DNA of 64,000 bases from Axinella damicornis (lineage: Eukaryota > Porifera > Demospongiae > Axinellida > Axinellidae): assembly GCA_963931865.1 (NCBI GenBank), contig OZ007516.1:1227883-1291882 (forward strand), in the 5' to 3' direction. Positions 1 through 15,747 of this stretch are shown piece by piece. The notes beneath the pieces were generated by a model. That model did no database searches and was not told the origin of the DNA. It saw nothing but the letters and a program-made list of their open reading frames with translations. Position numbers and translations under genes: made by a program. Numbering within the stretch: position 1 is the first letter of the stretch; every line of letters begins with the position of its first letter.

Positions 1-1825
1 GTCAATGCACCCAATGTTAATAGTCAATCTCAATGCCGCCAATGTCACCCAATGTCAATGTCAATGCAGCCAATGTCAATGTCAATGCAGCCAATTGCAA
101 TGTATGCACTCGATGTCAATACAGCCAATGTCATTGTATGTACCCGATGCTAATGCAGCCAATGTCAATGTATGCACTCGATGTCAATGCAGCCAATGTC
201 AATGTATGTACCCGATGCTAATGCAGCCAATGTCAATCAATGTATGTACCCGATGTCAATGCAGCCAATGTCAATGTATGCACTCGATGTCAATGCAGCC
301 AATGTCAATGTATGTATCCGATGCTAATGCAGCCAATGTCAATGTATGTACCCAACGTCAATACAGCCAATGTCAATGTATGTACCCGATGTCAATACAG
401 CCAATGTCAATGTATGTACCCGATGTCAATGCAGCCAATGTCAAGGTATGTATCCAACGTTAATACATGCAGCCAATGTCAATGTATGTATCCGATGTCA
501 ATGCAGCCAATGTCAAGGTATGTATCCAACGTCAATACAACCAATGTCAATGTATGTACCCGATGTCTATGCAGCCAATGTCAATGTATGTACCCGTTGC
601 CAATGCAGCCAATGTCAATGTATGTACCCAATGTCAATACAGCCAATGTCAATGTATGTACCCAATGTCAATACAGCCAATGTCAATGTATGTACCCGAT
701 GTCAATGCAGCCAATGTCAATGTATGTACCCGATGTCAATACAGCCAATGTCAATGTATATACCCGACAGCCAATGTCAATGTGTGTACCCAGATATCAA
801 TGCAGCCAATGTCAATGTATGTACCCGATGTCAGTGCAGCCAATGTCAATGTATGTACCCGATGTCAATACAGCCAATGTCAATGTATATACCCGACAGC
901 CAATGTCAATGTGTGTACCCAGATATCAATGCAGCCAATGTCAATGTATGTATATACCCGATGTCAATACAGCCAATGTCAATGTGTGTACCCAGATGTC
1001 AATGCGTGTACCCAGATGTCAATGCAGCCAATGTCAATGTCAATGCAGCCAATGTCAATGTATGTGGCCTGATGTCAATACAGCCAATGTCAATGTATGT
1101 ACCCGATGTCAATGCAGCCAATGTCAATGTATGTACCCGATGTCAATGCAGCCGTCAATGTATGTACCCGATGTCAATGTAGTCAATGCAGCCAATGTCA
1201 ATGTATGTACCTGATGCCAATGCACTCAATGTCGTACCCAATGTACCAGATGTCAATGCAGCCAATGTCAATGTATGTACCCGATGTCAATGCAGCCAAT
1301 GTCAATGTATGTACCCGATGTCAATGCAGCCAATGTCAATGTATGTACCCGATGTCAATGCAGCCAATGCGCCCATGTCAATTGATGCAGTCAAATGTCA
1401 ATGCATCCAATGTCAATGCTCTCTATGTCAATGCAAATGCACCCAATGTCAATGTAGCCACCCAATGTCGATGTAACCACCCAATGTCAATGCAGCCACC
1501 CAATGTCAATGCTCCCTATGTCAATGTAGCCAATGTCAATGTAGTGCAGTCAATGTCAATGCAGCTAATGTCAATGCTCCCAATGTAAATGTAGCCAAAA
1601 TGTCAATGTCAGTGTAGTGCAACCAATGTCAATGCAGCCAATGTCGATGTCAATGCTGGAACGTCGATGTCAATGCTGGCAATGTGATCAATGCTCCCTA
1701 TGTCAATGTAGCCACAATGTCAATGTAGCCAATGTCAATGTAGCCAATGTCAATGTAGCCAATGTCAATGTAGTGCAGCCAATGTCAATGTCAATGCAAT
1801 GTCAATGCAGTCAATGCAACATATG
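1..1825. repeat. 34-bp satellite / minisatellite array
   Basis: Tandem array of a roughly 34-bp unit built on the words GTCAATGCAGCC, AATGTCAATG and TATGTACCCGAT. It is regular to about 1370 and then decays into shorter AATGTC-type units. Because 34 is not a multiple of 3 and the unit has few stops, long open frames appear in all three forward frames. They encode Met/Cys/Asn/Gln-rich low-complexity peptides and are artefacts of the repeat. The array is cut by the window edge, so its true length is unknown. Confidence 0.95.
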
Positions 1826-2688
1826 ATTGATGTATGTACTGTGTGAGCTTACCTTCACTCAGCTGTGAATGTTATTTACCTAACTAGCCTATTGTATAGG
1901 GTGTTGTAATATCTCATGCATGGTGGAAATATCACAGTACTGGTGGTACTGAGATACTTCACGGTTGAAAAGTATTTACAAGTTGATACAAGGTAGTTTG
2001 TGCCAACAGGTAAAATACCAGTATTACCCATGAATTTCAAATCCGTAGGTTCTGAAATCACATGATACAGGTCTCAATAATTGAAAGGTAGCCTCCTCCC
2101 CAGGCCATTGCCCAGTTAGCTATTTATGTCTTACAGTAATGCGGTTTGTTGCATGCGCGTGGCCCAGGATAGCCTGGGAATCAGAGGCTAGCCCACAGGT
2201 ATAGTCTATAAGATACCAAATATATAACTCTCTTCCCTTTCTCCCATGGCCAGGTTCACCTTTTCCATTATGAGGCAAACTTGCTGTCCATGAGTGTCTG
2301 TACGAGAGGATGTGGAGGGTCACTGCAGGAGTTCCAAGAGCTTGCTTTCCCTTATAGCTGCACGCACACACGGAGCTGGAACACTTCACCTTGGGCAACC
2401 AAACACAAACAGAGAATTTGAATTCAAAGTCAACCATCTTTCAAAAACCCATACTACTAGAATGTAGCAAGCCCGGCAAACAAAGTACCATCATTACAGA
2501 GCATTAGGTTGTTTCTCACACTCACCATTGCAGACTCGCTTGAGGCAACTAGACGCAAGAGTGAATGGCAAGCCCGCGCAAGTTTAAATACAAGTTCAAA
2601 TTCAGGTGGTGCACATGCGCATTGCAGCATACTAATGGCGCGAAAAAAACGGAGCGAAAATGACTGAGTGGAGAATCCGGGGCCCTTG

Positions 2689-2743
2689 TAGTCTCGTTCC
2701 CAGACCATTTTTCGCACGCGAAAATGGTCTCGGAACGAGACTA
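2689..2743. repeat. short fold-back element (TAGTCTCGTTCCCAG-type ends)
   Basis: Near-perfect palindrome: a TAGTCTCGTTCCCAGACC arm and its reverse complement, separated by a few bases (TCGCACGCG). It belongs to the family that recurs through the window with ends resembling TAGCCTCGTTCCCAGG. Confidence 0.85.
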
Positions 2744-3890
2744 GAGCCCCTGCCAATCATGGCTACCAATGCTGCCAATATCCGGGCTGCAAAAGATGTC
2801 CCTGCTCCAATCTGCTGCTGCTTATGTATAACTACTGTTGTTGTTGCTCCAATGCTGCTGCTGCTCAACAATACAAGTTGAACAGTGAAGCACTATGCAG
2901 TAGGTTTCTCATTCGTAATTGGCTTATATTATGGTAATAAAAATGAGTTGAAAACAGCAGTAATTCTCTACGAGCGGGGCACCAAATGGTAGCTAGCCAC
3001 TATGTAGCTATAGCTGCATGCCCAAGCCTACTAGGCTAGTGTAGTCATCAGTGTCTATAGCAATGCAACTGTAGTTGCCCTCCGCCCCTTGTCATGAACA
3101 GTAATATTAATCTCTACAAACTACATGCCCTGTGTGGAGCGAACCCCAAGTTGTATGCATCACATAATGAGTTAGCTATGATACAATAAAAAAATAACCA
3201 CTTCCGAAGCTGAATACTTGAATGAGTATAATTATAGTGACAGTGAGTACATGTATAACGCAGGGAGAAACAACAGAATCTGATATATGCTTTAGACACA
3301 AAATCGATACGCATGGAGCTTGTCATATAACGCTAGCTATAATAATAGCTAGCGCTATAGTTTTTTTATAGTTCTTAGCTGTATTATTAGTATACGCTGG
3401 ATGCTTGACCTTGAGAGTTCTGCTAGCTACCATGTTTATCAGGTTGCTTTTGTTATTCAAACTCGGCAAAATTACAAAAATATCACATCAGGCCCGTAGG
3501 GTTCTATACTGAGGTGTTCTAAGTGAGATAGGCACTCCCACTTTTGTATTATAATTCCCAGAGTCGAGTGAGGAGGTTCATGCATGCACACGCACCTCAT
3601 ATCTCATACAGTCAATATAGCAGCCAGTGTAGATCAAACACAGGATAGACATGGAAGAACTCTAAATGTCTGGCATCCAGCATAATTACTGTGGTGTACC
3701 GGGGTATAGTGGGGTGGATATACATTGTTCCAGTGTCTGCATAATATAATAATTACTGTGAGACTTAATATACCATGTTTTCAGGTTGCTTGCTTGACTT
3801 GAATCCACCAATAGAATCCCAGTGGTCACGTGACATCTTGTATTCGGATTCAAGTCAGGTACCATTCCTGATTCTTGAGGTCTGTATCCA

Positions 3891-4326
3891 GCAATGAACA
3901 GTTGATTGGGGCCAGAAGAGTGCATAATGACATCATCGTCATTGTGCAATGAACAGTTGATTGGGGGCAGAAGAGTGCATAATGACATCATCGTCATTGT
4001 GCAATGAACAGTTGATTGGGGGCAGAAGAGTGCATAACGACATCATCGTCATTGTGCAATGAACAGTTGATTGGGGGCAGAAGAGTGCATAATGACATCA
4101 TCGTCATTGTGCAATGAACAGTTGATTGGGGGCAGAAGAGTGCATAATGACATCATCGCCATTGTGCAATGAACAGTTGATTGGGGGCAGAAGAGTGCAT
4201 AATGACATCATCGCCATTGTGCAATGAACAGTTGATTGGGGGCAGATCAGAAGAGTGCATAATGACATCATCACCATTGTGCAATGAACAGTTGATTGGG
4301 GGCAGAAGAGTGCATAATGACATCGT
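3891..4326. repeat. 55-bp tandem repeat, about 8 copies
   Basis: Units begin GCAATGAACAGTTGATTGGG at 3891, 3946, 4001, 4056, 4111, 4166, 4221 and about 4282. The seventh unit has a 6-bp insertion. Each unit carries a near-palindromic TGACATCATCGTCATTGTGC-like segment. Short minus-strand open frames through it are by-products. Confidence 0.95.
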
Positions 4327-4674
4327 GCGATGACGACGATGCCTTGGGCCCAGGGCCAGCCACAAGCACAGGTGTTCTCCACCCAGCCCTAGCATCAGAT
4401 CTCAGTATACAGAGCTACTTCATAGGTATAGCTACCACTGGTAGTTCTAAAACTGTGCACTGATTTGAGTGGTGCTTTATGTGTAAGTAGACACTGACAT
4501 TCTTGTGCAAACCTCAGTACAATAATAATGTCACAATGTTCTCAATTCTTGTACAATTAACTTCTCGACCCTACTGGGTCTTCCTTATTGGTACAGAAAA
4601 TGAATGGAGTATAGCTAGAGTTGAATTAGGATCTGCATGACATTGTGTTTGTTTGTTTGAGAGATTGAGAGTTC

Positions 4675-7581
4675 CTACACCAGGTCATCCTGCTGCCCCA
4701 CCATCATAAGCACAAAGTCTGTTTCTTTCAGCGTCATGTAGGAGTAAGGGGCTGTGATCACATAGTGCTTACTGGAATCGTTAGGGAGCTGGCGGTAAAT
4801 CGCAAGACAAATGGAATTTTCTTCCAGCTGGGCTTTGTAAAGCTCACCGAATGTCTTCCTTGCATGTTCAGTATCTCTCAGTGGTATAGCCACCACCTGG
4901 CAGGACCCATCAGAGGAGGATCCGGATGTGTGGATCATTTTCTCAATGATGTAGACACTGGCAGGACTGTGGAAGGCAGAGCTGGTGACTGAGTCGAACA
5001 TGGAGACGGAGAAAGCCTCGCCGCAGGCGAAGGGTTGAGCCTTGTAGATCCTCTCATCAGGCTGGTCTTCATCCCCAAAGTCCAGAAACTGGACGTTGGC
5101 CTCATGATTGAGGTCAGTGAGGATTTGCACACGCTTATTATACCGTGTCTGGATACTGAGGCTGCACAGTACGGCTTCTTTGTCATTGACAGCTTGCTCG
5201 TGGCCAGTGCTGGCAGAGAGAGCGGTGAGAATCACACATGTACTGCAATCGCCCACAAGGGCCTCCTCCAGGTTGGACAGGAGGAGCGGAGAGCCCAGGA
5301 CCAGGTGGACGTCTGGGAACATACAGATGTGTGGCCACTCTTTCTCAAGGAATGCTTTGTTGCTGATGATCACCACAGGCTTCGTGCTGGCCAGGGGGAT
5401 GGTTTGGCTGCGGAGTGGCCGAAGGAAGTTGTGCAGGCCCAATGGTGTTGAGTTCTCGTTGGCAAACACACACAGTACAACATGGTTCTTGATGTCTGGT
5501 TTCAGGCATAAGGCACGCTCTGTCACATTATGATCAGATTCAGGATTGATAATGGAGCTGTCAATCGACTTTGCCTGACACAGGTACACGCTCCTCTTTG
5601 CCTTTAATCTGTTTCGTTCCTTTGGAGACTGACCCTCAGCGTGAACATCACTGTCAGGGGCACCATTACTGAGCGTCAGCACCGTATCCATGTTAAAGTT
5701 CCCCTCGGCACACCTACATTTCCTCCTCGTAAGCCGCGTGACAAGCACTCCAACATCATTGCCCACAAGGTTGTCTCCATGGCATTCCTCACAGTAGTCG
5801 CTCACAAGTTGAACATGGTTCAGGTCCTGGCCAATGAAGTAGCCGTACATCCCGTCCTTCCCTGATCGGATGACCAAGTTTGGGTGGGCGTGGGGTGAGG
5901 GGTTCAAATAGAGCTTGTCCGAGTCCTCCAGAGCCAGCAGAATCAGTCCAAAGTTGGTGTAGCAGATCCGAGCAGCCTCATGGTACGATTTCTCGTGGAA
6001 GGTGTGGGAAAAGAAGGAGGAGTAGATCTCATTGGAGGCCCCCTTGAAGTAGGGCGTCTGCCAGTTGTCATCATCATCAACGTGCTTCAGCGCTGGGAAG
6101 TCACTTGTATAGAAGAGGTTCGCAATGAGAGTAGAAAACCCAGGACTCACACAGCTCTGCCCGAGCAGGCCCAGTTTGAGCTCATTGAGTGTGATGGCGA
6201 TGTCCCTCCCGTGTGTCCAGCCCTCGATGTTGTACACCTGCTGTTTGCTGGAGCTGTGCAGCAGCTGCAGGATAACTGGGACCTCTGTCGTCGTGTTCTT
6301 GATGGACACCAGCCGCAGGAGGTTGGCATTGTCCTCCTCAATCGGGTTTTCACAGTGCTTGTTTGCAATGATGAAGCATGCCGAACTTTTGTAAATTTCG
6401 GCCCGCAACAGATCCTTTCCATTCAGCACTGAGCCCACAATGTATTGTACCCGGGTGTAGAAGGAACGCAGCACGGGCTTGAGATCCTGGTCAGGGCGCT
6501 CCGGGTGGAGGAAGAGGACGTGTACGGAATTGTCTCCTCGGTCTGGATGTAGGAAATCATTCAGGAACTCGCTGGCTGAAATAGAGGTGATGTGGCCACA
6601 CACGATGACGTGTTTGGGAACACGGGTCGTATCAAACTTGGCATACTGCAGCTTTCTATAGACACTTGTTGTGACCTCAGCGAGGGCTGGTAGGATGGCG
6701 GCAAAGAAAGCCAATCCTCCGATGATGAAGAAGGTTACGTATGCCCTGCCCCAGTCAGTGGAGGGGGAGATGTCCCCATAGCCAACGGTGGATAGGGTGA
6801 TCATCATATAGTAGCAGAACTCGAGGAAGGAGAGGTCGCTAACAGCGTTGTTGTTCCAAGGGTCTCCCTGCACCTCTAGCAGGTGGATGATCCCTGCACC
6901 TGTCAGCCAAAGGATGAGGAAGTTGGACAGCAGTGAGAACAGATCAATGGCATCCTGCGGAATGAAGCGGATGAATCGGGCAAACTCAACAAGTTGGGTC
7001 AGCCAGATGAATCGCAGCATGCGAAGGCCAAGCCAGTCCTGCCCCAGCGCAATGGAGACAAAGATGTGCGGCAGTGTGAATACGTCAACTATGGTGTGGA
7101 GGTTCAGCCAGTAGTGGATGGGCGTGTCAGCGGCACAGAAACGCACAAGAGTGAAGAGGATGAGGATTATCACCACAGCGAGCTCCACAATCAAGGCAGG
7201 TGACCCTGACAGCACGAAGCACTCCTCAATGGGGGAGTACGTACGGATGACAGCCAAGATGATATAGGTCATGTTGCAGAGAAGGGCACAGGTGATGAGT
7301 ATCTTGCTGGGGATTGTGTCTCCGGAGGTCAGCTGTCGGGCAATCTCCCTCCAGCGGTGGGGGCTCAAGAGGCTATGGGACTTCACCTCATTCATGTAAG
7401 TGGATGGTGAGTTCTTGTTGTGGAAATGTTTGACACAGTAGTAGATGGCGTATACAAGACTAGAGACGAAAAGTCCACTAATGTAGATGACACCACTGGT
7501 GACTAGCCACACCCACCACCTCTCACCCCCAGGGGCAGGGCAGCTCTCACCCCCAAGGGCAGGGGAGACAGTGACATTCAT
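4675..7581 (-). CDS. KCNMA1: BK/Slo-type calcium- and voltage-gated potassium channel, intronless
   Basis: Single 968-residue open frame. A short N-terminus is followed by S0 (about 23-48), S1 (about 95-113), S2 (about 129-148), S3, S4 (184-203), a pore with filter TVGYGD (265-270), and S6 with the GG hinge (about 279-302). Two RCK domains form the cytosolic gating ring (about 324-600 and 698-968). The calcium bowl in RCK2 (831-845) keeps residues aligning with the known ligands (Gln831, Asp834, Asp837, Asp839). In RCK1, Asp342, Asp347 and Glu552 align with the second Ca site, but Ile519 replaces the usual Met. In S4, Arg187 and Arg190 are kept, while the third position (R213 in human Slo1) is Trp193. 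S2 Arg147 and S3 Asp166 are kept. The long C-terminal tail of vertebrate BK is missing. Vertebrate orthologues have many introns, so a single exon is unusual; a CAG about 12 bp before the ATG could be a 5'-UTR splice acceptor. Slo1 versus a Slo3-like paralogue cannot be separated without a tree. Confidence 0.96.
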   Translation of the reverse strand: MNVTVSPALGGESCPAPGGERWWVWLVTSGVIYISGLFVSSLVYAIYYCVKHFHNKNSPSTYMNEVKSHSLLSPHRWREIARQLTSGDTIPSKILITCALLCNMTYIILAVIRTYSPIEECFVLSGSPALIVELAVVIILILFTLVRFCAADTPIHYWLNLHTIVDVFTLPHIFVSIALGQDWLGLRMLRFIWLTQLVEFARFIRFIPQDAIDLFSLLSNFLILWLTGAGIIHLLEVQGDPWNNNAVSDLSFLEFCYYMMITLSTVGYGDISPSTDWGRAYVTFFIIGGLAFFAAILPALAEVTTSVYRKLQYAKFDTTRVPKHVIVCGHITSISASEFLNDFLHPDRGDNSVHVLFLHPERPDQDLKPVLRSFYTRVQYIVGSVLNGKDLLRAEIYKSSACFIIANKHCENPIEEDNANLLRLVSIKNTTTEVPVILQLLHSSSKQQVYNIEGWTHGRDIAITLNELKLGLLGQSCVSPGFSTLIANLFYTSDFPALKHVDDDDNWQTPYFKGASNEIYSSFFSHTFHEKSYHEAARICYTNFGLILLALEDSDKLYLNPSPHAHPNLVIRSGKDGMYGYFIGQDLNHVQLVSDYCEECHGDNLVGNDVGVLVTRLTRRKCRCAEGNFNMDTVLTLSNGAPDSDVHAEGQSPKERNRLKAKRSVYLCQAKSIDSSIINPESDHNVTERALCLKPDIKNHVVLCVFANENSTPLGLHNFLRPLRSQTIPLASTKPVVIISNKAFLEKEWPHICMFPDVHLVLGSPLLLSNLEEALVGDCSTCVILTALSASTGHEQAVNDKEAVLCSLSIQTRYNKRVQILTDLNHEANVQFLDFGDEDQPDERIYKAQPFACGEAFSVSMFDSVTSSAFHSPASVYIIEKMIHTSGSSSDGSCQVVAIPLRDTEHARKTFGELYKAQLEENSICLAIYRQLPNDSSKHYVITAPYSYMTLKETDFVLMMVGQQDDLV

Positions 7582-10066
7582 GATGATGTAAACCTGTATT
7601 TAGAGGGGGGGGGGGGGGGAGGGGGGAGGGAGGGAGAGATCGAGAGAACATGCTAAGTGGTGGTATGTGGGTATGAGTTGGAGAAGAGGACAGCCTCTTT
7701 TCAAGACAAAACACCTGAATTTATATTGTTGTGTCCTCTAATGAGACATTTCATTGTACATAGGTAGACAGAGTGGGTGGGGCAAGCCCAACCACAATGG
7801 TTCACATTTCTTGTTCACCTGTCCCTGGCATACTCAACACAACAACAGGAATTTTATGCTGAGCTTCAGCTTCTTAGCCTTGGACTAGCCTGGGAACGAG
7901 GCTAGCCTTGGACAGACACTACAAGAATCTCCAGATCCTTCAGAAGTCCTCTGCATACACAATGATGTCACTCATGTGATGAAATACGACATAATACAAT
8001 CCTTCGGCCTACATGATTGCATTTACGGAACTAGCAGTTCAACAATTCACAAGCTGCCGTTGCTACGCCAAGTTTCCAGGCATCCCAGTATCCAGTTTTG
8101 CAGGCAAAAACAGAGGGGGATGTATGCATAAGTCTTTATTCCGCGATTTTCGTACTGCAAGCGACAAAAGCTGCGCGTGGAGGCCTGGGAACGAGGCTAG
8201 TTTTGTGGTGCGTCTGTTGATCACATTAGCTTTACACTGCTTCCCAGTTCCTGGTAAGTTCACCAACCAGCATACACAGTCTACAACAGAGTGAGGAAGC
8301 TAGGGAAATGCAGCTTCTGTTGGTCTTCATAGAATGCGGTATACATGTATGGCAAACTATGTGACTTAATTAGTGTGCAGTCTGGATGTCCACATATGCA
8401 GCCAAGTCAGCTGCTGTATAAATACCATAGCTTCCATTGTGTATACGATTACCACTTCAGACATGCTGCCAGGTAAAAGAGCCAAGTCACACAGCTATAC
8501 ATGGGCAGCTACATTTGTATGGCTCATGCAAAGTATAAAGAAACTCCCACCAGCACACTAATATGGCTCATGCAAAGTAAGGAAGTCCTACCAGCACACT
8601 TGTAGCATTCCTCTATCCCCTGGTTTCAGCTACATGTAGGTACATGACATACACTTATAATTAGTTGTTTACTGACTGAATTCCACACATAATAATTATT
8701 ATGGTAAACCAATATAATTGATCGGCTTGTACGCACATTGTTTTGAAGCTGCAACTCAACCATTCTTAATTTTCCCAGTGTACCTTTTAATTGCTCTAGC
8801 TGAAGCAACAAGCTAATGACTGCTTAACCACTCAAACCCATTGGTTTTAGCTTTGGTTAAGTGGATATAGGAGTACATGTACAACGACTTAGCGTCACAC
8901 GTAAACCATCGCCTTACTTCCTGCTGCCGGACCAATAACCCAGATATTGTCATTGCATACAAGATAAACCATATATTGTCATTGCATACAAGATAAACCA
9001 TATTGCAGTGACCTATTGTCTTTTTTTTATTAGCATACTTGCTTCACTGGCATGCTTGGGATAAGGAACGTGAAATAATTTATAGCCAGCATGGTACATA
9101 GTACCCCGCGTGCTATCGCGTATCGTCTGGCTGCACTGTACTAGCCTCGTTACCGGTATACCGTACCCATGCAGGCCCACACACGGAGTTTGGCAGCTAG
9201 CACCGTGAGCCGGAAGCTAGCGCTCTCTACGCAATGCATACACGCACTTCTGAGCTTACCAACTGAGCTCAATTGCAAGATACGACAGCGGACGTCCTCA
9301 ACTTGTTTCGATCGCGAGGGTGGCTTGTTGCTTACGCGATTCAGAACTAACCAGCGCGCGCGGTATGCGCTCGTAAGAATTCTAGAAGCGCATCTCTAGA
9401 AGTATCACTCAGGAATTCACTTCCTGTTTTCATCATCTGAATTCTCAGTAATAGCCTTTGTAAGAGTACCAAGTTACCACTGAGACGTTTCCCCCACATA
9501 CTGTGGGCATCAAGGCATTCGGACTTTAGTTTAATGTTGTGACTGCATCTCCAAAAGTCATGACACCAATTTTAAACACTGTACATACCTTGAATTTGAG
9601 ATGCATACCAGTGCTGTAGCCTTGTACCCAGGGCCTGCCCCGGGGCCTGGGTACGAGGCTGTATAGTGGTGCTGTTGCATAATAAATTAGGTCTAAATTG
9701 TTCTTTCCCACCCCCCCCCCCCCCCCCCCCCCCATGCCCAGCAAATTAATTGTGTGTTCCACTTAGTCACTCGGTGATGATCTGAACTTTTGGGATAAAC
9801 AGATCTGGCAGCCCTGGTGTCCACTGTCACTGTCCAGCACTTCAAGACGACGAACTCCACTGGTGCCGATTTACATGTCCCCAGGGCAGTGCTATAAATA
9901 AAAGTACAGTCCCTAGCAGGTACTGTACAAGATTTATAATCTTTGCAAAACGTAGCAACATGCAGCTTGACAACGGGATCAGTGTGATAAACTACCATGG
10001 TGCATATACCTGGTGGTGGTGTACAATATATGGGTGCCTGTAGACTCCTCCGTAATTACAACGTAA
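7582..10066. other. intergenic region between BK and MORN1
   Basis: No supported gene. It should hold the promoter of the BK gene (just above 7581, next to a G-rich tract at 7598-7637) and the 3' UTR of MORN1. It also contains decayed fold-back remnants near 7880-7910 and 8060-8210, a fold-back at 9617-9661, a C-tract at about 9709-9733, and two nearly identical 37-bp pieces around 8945-9000. A CpG-rich patch lies at about 9100-9380 with an open frame I do not recognise. Confidence 0.55.
9617..9661. repeat. short fold-back element
   Basis: TAGCCTTGTACCCAGG arm, a GC-rich centre and the reverse-complement arm CCTGGGTACGAGGCT. It is the 'GTACCCAGG' subtype of the dispersed fold-back family. 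Confidence 0.85.
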
Positions 10067-15497
<5,431 letters not shown>

Positions 15498-15747
15498 GAG
15501 TTTACCGTTCTAGAATTTTGTTGTTATGACGACATTCCTTGAATTAGAACATGAAACCGCATGCGTGTGAAAACAAATACAGATCTGGAAGGGAGTCTGA
15601 GATATATATATTATCAAGTCTGAGATCTAGATCGAGGCAGAGATCTAGAGAGATCACTAGTCATTCCCTTCTCTCAGGACCTCAGCAGTATCGCAAAGGC
15701 ACCAGTGAGTTCTACAGGAGTTGTCTGGAAGACAGTCACATCAGAAA
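15498..15747. promoter_or_regulatory. shared interval between divergent MORN1 and zinc-finger genes
   Basis: The MORN1 initiator ATG (15497, minus) and the zinc-finger ATG (15748, plus) are only 250 bp apart and point away from each other. The interval must hold both 5' UTRs and core promoters. An in-frame TGA at 15706-15708 sets the 5' limit of the zinc-finger open frame. No clear TATA box is assigned; AT-rich sequence occurs at about 15600-15615. Function is inferred from position only. Confidence 0.5.

Larger units (their letters stand above)
1826..4674. other. intergenic region, no recognisable gene
   Basis: No convincing coding exon was seen. Short minus-strand open frames at 2120-2437 and 2457-2756 match no family I recognise. 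The stretch holds a fold-back element (2689-2743), a 55-bp tandem array (3891-4326) and AT-rich unique sequence. It lies downstream of the BK channel gene, so the part next to 4674 should contain its 3' UTR, but I see no clear AATAAA on the minus strand. Confidence 0.6.

Noticed and set aside
240..1214. 324-codon open frame rich in Cys, Met and Asn
   Set aside because: It is translation of the 34-bp satellite; equal open frames exist in the other phases.
5035..5533. Plus-strand frames opposite the BK gene
   Set aside because: Antisense shadows of the channel coding sequence.
9169..9399. 76-codon frame in a CpG-rich patch
   Set aside because: No homology recognised and no conserved context.
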